From MED660 sp002691025 (lineage in GTDB: Bacteria > Myxococcota_A > UBA9160 > UBA4427), in the NCBI GenBank assembly GCA_002170485.2, contig NHDZ02000132.1, positions 1 through 7,621 on the forward strand: DNA of 7,621 bases. The letters run 5' to 3'. This document shows, in pieces, positions 1-6,648 of this stretch. A program made the position numbers and the translations under genes. The first letter of the stretch is position 1; every line of letters starts with the position of its first letter. Below the pieces are notes generated by a model. The model was not told the DNA's origin. It was given only the letters and a program-made list of their open reading frames with translations, and made no database searches.

Positions 1-1254
1 AATGTCGATCTGCGAGCCGCGGCCGGTGAGCAGGGCTCGGCCTTTTCGAAGATCGAAGACGCGATCACGACCATCCGCGAAGGCGGCATGGTCATCCTGG
101 TCGACGACGAAGACCGCGAAAACGAGGGCGATCTGTGCATGGCGGCGGAAGCCGTCAAACCCGAAGACATCAACTTCATGGCCACACACGGTCGTGGCCT
201 CATCTGCCTCACCCTGACCGAATCTCGACTGGAGCAACTCAACCTCGGCCTGATGGTGCCCGAGTACGAGAACAGTGCCTCCTTCGGCACGGCCTTCACC
301 GTGTCCATCGAAGCACGGGAAGGGGTCACCACAGGAATCTCGGCCCACGACCGGGCCCGGACCATTCAGGCGGCCATCGCAGAAGATGCCCGCCCCAGCG
401 ACATCGTTCGCCCGGGTCACATCTTCCCGCTCCGGGCTCGACCCGGTGGCGTGCTCCGAAGAGTAGGCCAGACGGAAGGGGCTGTGGACCTGGCGCGACT
501 CGCCGGACTGAAGCCGGCCGGCGTCATCTGCGAGATCATGAACGACGATGGCAGCATGGCCCGACTTCCCGATCTGGTGAAGTACGGCAAGACCCATGAC
601 CTTCAGATCATTTCCATCAAGGATCTGATCCAGTACCGACTCAGCAACGAGAACCTGGTCCGCCGGGGCGGAGAGGCCAATATGCCCACACGGACCGGCG
701 GCGACTTCCGTTGCATCGTCTACGAAAACGAAATTGATCATGTAGATCACATGGCCATGATCAAAGGAGAAGTCGATCCGGACAAGCCGATCCTGGTGCG
801 GGTCCATAGTGAGTGTCTGACAGGCGATGCCTTCGGGTCCATGCGGTGTGACTGCGGGGAGCAACTCGACTCGGCGCTCCGGATGATCGACCAGGCAGGC
901 GCAGGAATCGTCCTCTACATGCGCCAGGAAGGTCGAGGCATCGGACTCAACAACAAGATCAAGGCCTATGCGCTCCAGGACACCGAAGGCCTGGATACCG
1001 TCGAGGCCAACGAGCGCCTGGGCTTCAAGGCCGACCTGCGAGACTACGGCGTAGGCAGCCAGATCCTGTCGGATCTCGGCGCCCGCAAGATCAAGCTGAT
1101 CACCAACAACCCGGTCAAACGCGCAGGAATCGAAGGGTACGGCATCAGTATCGTGGAGCAGGTCCCGCTTGAGATCGAGCCCAACGAGAACAACCTGCGC
1201 TACCTCCGCACCAAGAAGGAAAAACTCGGCCACGCACTCGATCTGGAAAGCTGA
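1..1254 (+). CDS. ribBA: Bifunctional 3,4-dihydroxy-2-butanone-4-phosphate synthase / GTP cyclohydrolase II (5' end missing)
   Basis: This enzyme supplies both precursors of riboflavin in the cytosol. The RibB half makes dihydroxybutanone phosphate from ribulose 5-phosphate; the RibA half opens GTP to the pyrimidine precursor. The frame is open from base 1, and codons 1-87 already read as the family N-terminus (SKIEDAITTIREGG), so the true start lies left of the window and the ATG at 88 is internal. The RibB signature DDEDRENEGDL follows at 103-135, then EGVTTGISAHDR and the MNDDGSMAR stretch. The RibA domain starts near 705. It has the three zinc cysteines (codons 814, 847 and 853, in HSECLTGDAFGSMRCDCG), RQEGRGIGLNNKIKAYALQD, the DLRDYG arginine and the TNNP loop. 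The C-terminus looks complete. The metal-ligand histidine of the usual GHTEA motif is Gln (469-471). No other rib gene is visible; the next gene, 88 bases on, is unrelated. Function is assigned by motif recognition. Confidence 0.95.
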   Translation, partial: NVDLRAAAGEQGSAFSKIEDAITTIREGGMVILVDDEDRENEGDLCMAAEAVKPEDINFMATHGRGLICLTLTESRLEQLNLGLMVPEYENSASFGTAFTVSIEAREGVTTGISAHDRARTIQAAIAEDARPSDIVRPGHIFPLRARPGGVLRRVGQTEGAVDLARLAGLKPAGVICEIMNDDGSMARLPDLVKYGKTHDLQIISIKDLIQYRLSNENLVRRGGEANMPTRTGGDFRCIVYENEIDHVDHMAMIKGEVDPDKPILVRVHSECLTGDAFGSMRCDCGEQLDSALRMIDQAGAGIVLYMRQEGRGIGLNNKIKAYALQDTEGLDTVEANERLGFKADLRDYGVGSQILSDLGARKIKLITNNPVKRAGIEGYGISIVEQVPLEIEPNENNLRYLRTKKEKLGHALDLES

Positions 1255-1342
1255 GTTCTCTGGGCGTGGATCTGCTTTCCCGTAAGGCACAGGAAGGCAG
1301 CCCCCCCCAAATCAAGGCGCACATTCAGTCAAGGGGAATTTG

Positions 1343-2332
1343 ATGTTTGAGTCCGTGGACGACGTCATAAGCGATCTGGGTGCCCTGGGGTACATCTGCG
1401 ACAAGAGGATCGCAACGGTCGTATTCCTGGCACAGCAACTCAACAAGCCCGTTCTCGTGGAGGGGCCCGCCGGAGTCGGCAAGACCGAGTTGGCCAAGGT
1501 GGTGGCCACATCACTGAAGCGCGAACTGATCCGACTCCAATGCTACGAGGGCCTCGACGAAGCCAAGGCTCTTTATGAATGGGAGTACAGCAAGCAGTTG
1601 CTCTACACCCAGATCCTGAAGGACAAGGTCTCCGAGACCATCGCGGAAACCCAGAGCCTCGCCGAGGCCGCCGACCGGGTCGGACGGGAAGACTCCGTGT
1701 TCTTCTCGGATCGCTTCATCGTGCCGCGCCCCCTCATGCGAGCCATCACCTCAGAGGAGCCCACTCTCCTCCTGATCGACGAAGTGGACAAGTCCGATCC
1801 GGAATTCGAAGCCTTCCTGCTTGAAATCCTGTCCGACTTCCAGGTGACGATTCCGGAGATTGGAACCATCGAAGCCAAGACGCAGCCCATCGTCTTCCTC
1901 ACCTCCAACGACGCCCGGGAAATGAGCGATGCGCTCAAGCGCCGCTGCCTCCACCTCTGGATCGACTACCCCAACGAGGAATTGGAAGTGCGGATTCTCG
2001 ACGCCAAGATTCCCAACGTGGCCCAGCAACTGGCGGAAGATGTCGTCGCCATGATGCACAAGATTCGCAGCCTCGACCTGAAGAAGACCCCGTCCATCAG
2101 CGAGACCCTGGATTGGGCGCGAGCCCTGATGGCTCTCAATTCGGACGGGATCGAAGAGCAGGTGGTGAACGACACCCTGAATGTGATTCTCAAGTACGAA
2201 GGCGATGTCGCCAAAGCGCAAAGCGAATTGGCCAAGATCCTGGATGCCGCTTCAGCGCAGGAACCCGAAGAGGCCCCGGCTGCTGAGAAAGCGCCCGAGA
2301 AGGCCGAGGCGAAGAAGGGAATCCTCCACTAG
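1343..2332 (+). CDS. MoxR-family AAA+ ATPase, CoxD-like
   Basis: A 329-residue cytosolic AAA+ ATPase of the MoxR group. These act with von Willebrand A partners to remodel or insert cofactors into client enzymes; CoxD does this for Mo-Cu carbon monoxide dehydrogenase. Visible parts are Walker A GPAGVGKT (residues 41-48), the CoxD-like stretch RLQCYEGLDEAKALYEW (64-80), Walker B LLLIDE (142-147), sensor-1 Asn in TSND (187-190) and arginine-finger candidates R200/R201. The last ~26 residues are Ala/Glu/Lys/Pro-rich and probably disordered. I chose the ATG at 1343 over the TTG directly before it (1340) because AAGGGGAA at 1331-1338 then lies at normal Shine-Dalgarno distance. It is followed after 2 bases by the CoxE-like gene, so the two are co-transcribed and probably translationally coupled. 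No cox structural genes are in view, so the client is unknown. Family call is secure; the CoxD-like role is inference. Confidence 0.93.
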   Translation: MFESVDDVISDLGALGYICDKRIATVVFLAQQLNKPVLVEGPAGVGKTELAKVVATSLKRELIRLQCYEGLDEAKALYEWEYSKQLLYTQILKDKVSETIAETQSLAEAADRVGREDSVFFSDRFIVPRPLMRAITSEEPTLLLIDEVDKSDPEFEAFLLEILSDFQVTIPEIGTIEAKTQPIVFLTSNDAREMSDALKRRCLHLWIDYPNEELEVRILDAKIPNVAQQLAEDVVAMMHKIRSLDLKKTPSISETLDWARALMALNSDGIEEQVVNDTLNVILKYEGDVAKAQSELAKILDAASAQEPEEAPAAEKAPEKAEAKKGILH

Positions 2333-2334
2333 CC

Positions 2335-3753
2335 ATGCAAGCCCGGATTGTCGAATTCACGAACCTTCTGCGAAAAAGTGGAATCCGCGTCTCCGTCGCG
2401 GAAGGGATTGATGCATTCCGGGCTCTTGAAGAACTCTCCATTGAGGATCGAGCGGTTTTCCGCGATGCGTTGAGAGCCTCCATGGTGAAACGCGGCGACG
2501 AGATCTCCACCTTCAACGAGCTCTTCGACCTGTACTGGTCCGGCTTCTACGACAACCTGCGTGAGTCCTTCGGCGATCTGGAAGACCAGATGGGCGACAT
2601 GGACATCGATCTTGACTCCCTGATGCAGCAGATGTCCGAGATGATGCAGGGGATGGACGGCGAAATCGATCTGAGCGAGTTGGCCAAAGCGCTCCTCACC
2701 CAGGACCTGGCCCAACTCGAGGCCATGATCCGCGAGGCCGCCGAACAAGCCGGGACCGAACGGATCGAGAACATGCTTCAGGTGGGCTTCTTCAGCCGGC
2801 GGACCAACGAGCAACTCGACCTGGAAGGCGCAGGGGGACAACTCCAGGACCTGGCTCAGAAACTGGCCGAGATGGGAATGGGCAGTGAAGAGATCGAAGC
2901 CCTCCAGAAGATGATCCAGCAGCTCGTGGAAAACATGAGACGTTCCGTCAAGAACTTCGTGGAGCGTGAACTGCAGACACGCAATCACGACTACATGGAG
3001 AAATTCCGCAAGGAGATGCTCCAGGAAAAGAGCTTCTACCATCTGACGGAAGATGAAATCACCCGGATGCGAGAGGTGGTGAACCGTCTCGCTCAGCGCA
3101 TCAAGAATGTGCTCTCCGTACGCAAGAAACGCATCAAGCGGGGAAAGCTGGACCTGCACCAGACTCTTCGTCGCAATATGGCTCGGGGCGGGATTCCCTT
3201 TGAGGTGATCTACAAGCACCGACGCAAGGACAGGCCGAAATTGGTCATCCTCTGTGACGTCTCCTCCTCTGTAGCCAATGTGTCGAGGTTCATGCTGCAG
3301 TTCATGTACGGGCTGCAGGAGGCGTTTACCAAGATCCGCTCCTACGTGTTCGTCTCAGACCTCGGGGAAGTGACTTCCGTATTCAAGGATGGCGACGTGA
3401 ACTCCGCCATCGAAAAGGCCTTGGACGGGGGCGATGTCATCAACGTCTACACCCGCAGCAATTTCGGCCGGGCCTTCCACGACTTCTGGAGAGACCATCT
3501 TTCCATCATCGACAATCGCACCACGGTCCTGATCCTGGGCGACGCCCGGAACAACTACAACGACGCGAAGGCCTGGTGCCTACGCGACATCCACAGCAAG
3601 GCCAAGAACGTAGTGTGGCTGAATCCGGAGAGCCCCAGCGCATGGGGGTTCGGGGACAGCGTAATGGATCGCTACACCCCGTATTGTGACGTCATCGAGG
3701 AATGCCGGAATTTGAAGCAATTATCCAAGATCGTCGATCAGATCCTACTGTAG
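2335..3753 (+). CDS. CoxE-like von Willebrand A (VWA) domain protein
   Basis: A 472-residue soluble protein of the VWA_CoxE type, the usual partner of a CoxD/MoxR ATPase. The N-terminus (LLRKSGIRVSVAEGIDAFRAL) matches the CoxE start. Residues 83-110 are rich in Met and Asp/Glu. A charged, probably helical middle (about 110-270) follows. The VWA domain begins near residue 300 with a complete MIDAS metal site: DVSSS (D308, S310, S312), a Thr candidate at T373 and D403 in LGDARNNY. No signal peptide or membrane segment is visible. The ATG lies 2 bases after the ATPase stop, and GAAGGGA before that stop can serve as ribosome binding site. In characterised MoxR/VWA pairs the VWA protein bridges ATPase and client. 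What this pair acts on cannot be told from the window. An antisense open frame over 2329-3219 is a composition shadow. Confidence 0.92.
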   Translation: MQARIVEFTNLLRKSGIRVSVAEGIDAFRALEELSIEDRAVFRDALRASMVKRGDEISTFNELFDLYWSGFYDNLRESFGDLEDQMGDMDIDLDSLMQQMSEMMQGMDGEIDLSELAKALLTQDLAQLEAMIREAAEQAGTERIENMLQVGFFSRRTNEQLDLEGAGGQLQDLAQKLAEMGMGSEEIEALQKMIQQLVENMRRSVKNFVERELQTRNHDYMEKFRKEMLQEKSFYHLTEDEITRMREVVNRLAQRIKNVLSVRKKRIKRGKLDLHQTLRRNMARGGIPFEVIYKHRRKDRPKLVILCDVSSSVANVSRFMLQFMYGLQEAFTKIRSYVFVSDLGEVTSVFKDGDVNSAIEKALDGGDVINVYTRSNFGRAFHDFWRDHLSIIDNRTTVLILGDARNNYNDAKAWCLRDIHSKAKNVVWLNPESPSAWGFGDSVMDRYTPYCDVIEECRNLKQLSKIVDQILL

Positions 3754-3762
3754 AGAATCCAG

Positions 3763-3785
3763 CTTTCTGGCCTACGACCAGAAGG
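3763..3785 (+). other. Hairpin just after the CoxE-like stop codon
   Basis: CTTTCTGG (3763-3770) pairs with CCAGAAGG (3778-3785) through eight pairs, one of them G-U, around a 7-base loop. It starts 9 bases after the stop codon. No T-run follows directly (the next is TTTTT at 3811-3815), so it is not a convincing intrinsic terminator. It may stabilise the 3' end of the upstream message. Confidence 0.4.
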
Positions 3786-3818
3786 GATGAGAGAAGGACC
3801 CGGAGCCTTATTTTTCGA

Positions 3819-3847
3819 TACGCGAGGCAAGCCAATTCGCGTAGAAT
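3819..3847 (+). promoter_or_regulatory. Inverted repeat and possible -10 box upstream of the dehydrogenase/thiolase unit
   Basis: TACGCGA (3819-3825) and TCGCGTA (3837-3843) form perfect 7-base arms around 11 bases, which themselves contain GGC-AA-GCC. A -10-like TAGAAT (3842-3847) overlaps the right arm by two bases, about 60 bases before the gene start; no good -35 box sits at the right distance. This spacing is what a dimeric repressor operator over a promoter looks like. Acyl-CoA degradation genes are often controlled by TetR- or GntR-type repressors, so an operator is plausible, but no regulator gene is in view. The same repeat could simply fold as an RNA hairpin. Confidence 0.4.
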
Positions 3848-3857
3848 GCTATCAATC

Positions 3858-3898
3858 GCCGCCGCTCCTGAAGGCGGCCAAAATCGATGGAGGAAGAG
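3858..3898 (+). promoter_or_regulatory. Leader hairpin and ribosome binding site of the dehydrogenase gene
   Basis: GCCGCC (3858-3863) pairs with GGCGGC (3873-3878) in the leader. It is followed by GGAGGAAGAG (3889-3898), the only strong Shine-Dalgarno match near the gene. That match can serve the ATG at 3908, at somewhat long spacing, but overlaps the alternative in-frame ATG at 3887. This favours 3908 as start, without being decisive. Confidence 0.5.
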
Positions 3899-3907
3899 TC
3901 ACTCACC

Positions 3908-5257
3908 ATGACCGGAGATCCCGAGCGCAGTCGCGCAGCAGACCTGAGTGCCGCACTCAAAGGCCGAAAAATAGAACACGTGGTGGTGCTGGGCGCCAAT
4001 GGCACCATGGGGTACGGCAGCGCCGCCCTATTCACGACGGCAGTCCCGCGCGTCACGCTTCTGGCACGGACGGGTGAGAAGGCCGAGGAAGGTCTCGCCG
4101 CCGCCATCAAGCAGGTGCGCTCACCCACTGTGGCTTCTCGCACCGATCTTGGTGACTACGACTCGGACCTGGAACGCGTCGTCGGTGAGGCCGATCTGAT
4201 CTTCGAAGCGCTCACCGAGGACATGGAGATCAAACGCGCCATCTTCGACCGGGTCGAAAGCGCACGTCGGGAAGACTCCATCGTAGCCACCGTGACTTCC
4301 GGCCTCTCCATCAACAGTCTCTGCGAAGGGCGAAGCGAGTCGTTTCGGAAGCACTTCATGGGACTCCACTTCTTCAACCCGCCCAATGTGATCGTGGGCA
4401 CGGAACTCATTGCGGGAAACGACACCGATCCGGAACTGCTGGACTTTGTCGAGGCCTTCTCGGTGCACCACCTGGGCCGGGTCATGGTCCGCACCGCAGA
4501 CACACCCGCTTTTGCGGGCAACCGAGTCGGCTTCAAGGTCCTCAACGAGGCTGCGCAGTTGGCTGAGCAGATGTCACCGACGCTGGTGGACCGATTGGTC
4601 GGCCCCTACACGGGACGAGCCATGACTCCCTTGGCGACCATCGACCTCGTGGGATGGGACATCCACCGAGCCATCGTGGATAACGTCTACCAGCAGGCGC
4701 CCGACGAGGTCCACGAGACGCTCAAACTCCCGGACTACATGGCGAAGCTCATGGAAAAGGGGGTCATGGGCAACAAGACGGGCGGAGGCTTCTTCAAGAG
4801 GGACGGGGACGCGCGCTTCGTCCTGGACCCCGCCAGCGGAGACTATCGGCCTGCGGGCGACATCAAGTTGCCTGACCTTGGATACATCGACGAGGTCGCT
4901 CACCTCTATTCCATGGGGCGTTATGCCGAAGGCATGGCCCGATTCCTGGCCGCGGAAGGTGACGAAGCCGCCTTGGCCCGAAAAGTGATCGCCGGCTACA
5001 TCGCCTATGCGTTCGAGAGGGCGGGTGAAGTCACCGAGACCATCACAGGGATCGATATGATCATGGGAGCGGGCTTCAACTGGGCACCGCCGAGCGTACT
5101 CGTGGATACCATGGGGGCCCGCGCAGCGGTCTCGATGATCGAGCAGGCCGGCCTGGGTGTGCCGAAGATCTTGCAGGCCGCCGCCTCCAATCCATCGAGC
5201 GAGCCGTTCTTCCAGGACCCGCTTGTCAATATTGGGAAGTATTTCGTCGCCGCATAG
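3908..5257 (+). CDS. 3-hydroxyacyl-CoA dehydrogenase, long form with duplicated C-terminal domain
   Basis: Oxidises 3-hydroxyacyl-CoA to 3-ketoacyl-CoA, the third step of beta-oxidation, which feeds the thiolase gene downstream. Length is 449 residues from the ATG at 3908 (456 from 3887). The N-terminal Rossmann domain starts VVVLGANGTMG (25-35). The catalytic dyad is visible as H154 in HFFNP and E166 in VGTELIAG, 12 residues apart as in known family members. N205 in AGNRVGF is the conserved active-site Asn. The first C-terminal domain covers about 205-320 and ends MGNKTGGGFF. A second, related helical domain (about 335-449, FERAGEVTETITGIDMIMGAGFNW) explains the length beyond the usual ~290. 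Oddities are an extra residue in the glycine-rich loop and Ala-Arg where an acidic residue normally ends strand 2, both bearing on cofactor choice. The exact acyl substrate is unknown. Confidence 0.92.
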   Translation: MTGDPERSRAADLSAALKGRKIEHVVVLGANGTMGYGSAALFTTAVPRVTLLARTGEKAEEGLAAAIKQVRSPTVASRTDLGDYDSDLERVVGEADLIFEALTEDMEIKRAIFDRVESARREDSIVATVTSGLSINSLCEGRSESFRKHFMGLHFFNPPNVIVGTELIAGNDTDPELLDFVEAFSVHHLGRVMVRTADTPAFAGNRVGFKVLNEAAQLAEQMSPTLVDRLVGPYTGRAMTPLATIDLVGWDIHRAIVDNVYQQAPDEVHETLKLPDYMAKLMEKGVMGNKTGGGFFKRDGDARFVLDPASGDYRPAGDIKLPDLGYIDEVAHLYSMGRYAEGMARFLAAEGDEAALARKVIAGYIAYAFERAGEVTETITGIDMIMGAGFNWAPPSVLVDTMGARAAVSMIEQAGLGVPKILQAAASNPSSEPFFQDPLVNIGKYFVAA

Positions 5258-5297
5258 CCGGGCGTCAACACCAACTTGGCCGGGCAGTGAGCCCGGC
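5257..5297 (+). promoter_or_regulatory. Intercistronic hairpin with two competing left arms
   Basis: GCCGGGC occurs at 5257-5263 and again at 5279-5285; GCCCGGC at 5291-5297 can pair with either. The close pairing gives a perfect 7-pair stem with a 5-base loop (AGTGA), ending 6 bases before the thiolase ribosome binding site. No T-run follows, so it is not a terminator. It may adjust mRNA stability or translation between the two genes. Confidence 0.5.
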
Positions 5298-5303
5298 GAG
5301 CTC

Positions 5304-5310
5304 AAGGAGA
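5304..5310 (+). promoter_or_regulatory. Ribosome binding site fixing the thiolase start
   Basis: AAGGAGA lies 6 bases before the ATG at 5317. This rules in that ATG over an in-frame GTG at 5287, which falls inside the intercistronic hairpin and has no such site. Confidence 0.8.
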
Positions 5311-5316
5311 TCAAAA

Positions 5317-6552
5317 ATGGCCGTACCCGAAGTGTATGTTCTCGGTGGATATCAAACTGACTTCGCCCGCAACTGGACCAAGGAGAGCAAGCACTTCTCC
5401 GCCCTGATGCGGGAGGGGGTGCTCGGAGCCTTGCGTGAGTGCCAGATTGCCCCCGAGGAAGTCGAAAGCGCCCACGTGGGTAACTTTGCGGCCGAGCTCT
5501 ACTGCATGCAGGGCCACCTCGGTGCCTTTTTCACTGAGGTGGATCCCGCCTTCAGCGGCCTGCCCACCGGTCGGCACGAGGCGGCCTGCGCGTCCGGCAG
5601 CATCGCGATACTGGCAGCCACGGCCGAAATCGAAGCGGGGCGCTACGACCTCCAGGCCGTCGTNGGAATCGAGCAGATGAAGACGGTCTCGGCCTCTGTC
5701 GGAGGCTCCTACCTGGGTACAGCCGCGTGGTACGACCAGGAGGCCAAGGACGTGGAGTTTCCGTTTCCCAAGCTCTTCGGGCGTCTCGGCGACGAGTACG
5801 ACAAGCGCTACGGGCTCGACGACGCCCATCTGGCGGAGATCAGTCGCCTCAACTACGACAACGCCAAGCTGAACCCCAACGCCCAGACCCGCACCTGGTA
5901 CATGAACAAGGAGCACGCTCTTTGCCGTACNGATGACAATGCNGCGGTAGGNGGACGGATCCGGATTGCGGACTGCTCGCAGGTGACCGATGGAGCGGTG
6001 TGCATGTTCCTGGCCTCACGGGATTANGCTGAGAAATACGCCAAGGGCATGGGGGTCAAACTCTCCGAGATTCCCCGCATCAAGGGGTGGGGACACAACA
6101 CGGCTCGCCTGCGTTTCGAAGACAAGGTGGCCGAAAGCGAGGGGGCAGAGTACGTACTCCCCCACGTGCGGAGCACGATCACGAATGCCTGGAAGCGAGC
6201 CGGAATGGAAGATGTCTCCGCGGTTGACGGCATCGAAACCCACGACTGCTTTACGACATCCGAGTACATGGCCATCGATCACTTCGGCCTCACGGCACCG
6301 GGCGAGAGCTGGAAAGCCGTGGAAGAAGGCGTCCTGGAGATCGACGGAAGCTGCCCCATCAACCCGAGTGGCGGGCTGATCGGCGCCGGCCACCCCGTCG
6401 GAGCCACGGGTGTCCGACAACTGCTTGATGGCTACAAGCAGGTCACGGGCAGTGCCGGCGACTACCAGGTCGAGGGCGCACGAAATTTCCAGACCCTCAA
6501 TATCGGTGGCAGTGGCACGACCAGCTGCAGCTTCATCATCGGGGTCGACTGA
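5317..6552 (+). CDS. SCP2-type thiolase (acetyl-CoA acyltransferase family)
   Basis: Cleaves 3-ketoacyl-CoA with CoA, or runs in reverse to condense acyl-CoAs; the 411-residue cytosolic protein is the natural partner of the dehydrogenase 59 bases upstream. The nucleophile is C91 in EAACASGS. H309 and C311 lie in an HDCF loop, the hallmark of SCP2-type thiolases, whose Cys replaces the C-terminal CxG cysteine of classical thiolases; here the C-terminus reads NIGGSGTTSC without CxG. H359 lies in NPSGGLIGAGHPVGATG. The ATG at 5317 is set by AAGGAGA. Five N bases fall at 5664, 5931, 5943, 5952 and 6027, all third codon positions. Four codons (GTN, ACN, GCN, GGN) are still unambiguous as Val116, Thr205, Ala209 and Gly212. 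TAN at 6025-6027 should be Tyr237 unless it is a stop. Substrate chain length cannot be inferred. A separate DUF35-type partner, common beside such thiolases, is not in view. Confidence 0.9.
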   Translation: MAVPEVYVLGGYQTDFARNWTKESKHFSALMREGVLGALRECQIAPEEVESAHVGNFAAELYCMQGHLGAFFTEVDPAFSGLPTGRHEAACASGSIAILAATAEIEAGRYDLQAVXGIEQMKTVSASVGGSYLGTAAWYDQEAKDVEFPFPKLFGRLGDEYDKRYGLDDAHLAEISRLNYDNAKLNPNAQTRTWYMNKEHALCRXDDNXAVXGRIRIADCSQVTDGAVCMFLASRDXAEKYAKGMGVKLSEIPRIKGWGHNTARLRFEDKVAESEGAEYVLPHVRSTITNAWKRAGMEDVSAVDGIETHDCFTTSEYMAIDHFGLTAPGESWKAVEEGVLEIDGSCPINPSGGLIGAGHPVGATGVRQLLDGYKQVTGSAGDYQVEGARNFQTLNIGGSGTTSCSFIIGVD

Positions 6553-6603
6553 GAGCCAGCGATCGGCCCTTCGGGTACGGCCCCTGGCCCGACCCTGAAA
6601 CAC

Positions 6604-6640
6604 AAAACGCCCCGTCGACCGAAGTCGGCGGGGCGTTTTT
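6604..6640 (+). terminator. Strong intrinsic terminator after the thiolase
   Basis: Arms 6604-6619 and 6624-6639 pair over 16 positions with one G-U pair around a CGAA loop, with a GC-rich core (CGCCCCG) and TTTTT at the 3' side (6636-6640). It sits 51 bases after the thiolase stop. AAAA on the left side gives a shorter T4 tract on the other strand, so it could also stop - strand transcription, less efficiently. Confidence 0.92.
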
Positions 6641-6648
6641 AGGGGGAG

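Noticed and set aside
88..90. ATG at 88 as the start of ribBA
   Set aside because: The frame is open to base 1 and codons before 88 already match the RibB N-terminus; the start is outside the window.
2329..3219. 296-codon open frame on the - strand opposite the CoxE-like gene
   Set aside because: It mirrors a GC-rich gene, is unusually rich in His and Leu, has no recognisable domain, and the + strand gene is certain.
3763..3815. Hairpin plus TTTTT as terminator after the CoxE-like gene
   Set aside because: The T-run is about 25 bases beyond the stem, so it does not form an intrinsic terminator.
4574..5314. 246-codon open frame on the - strand opposite the dehydrogenase
   Set aside because: Composition shadow of a gene with complete catalytic motifs; no family features seen.
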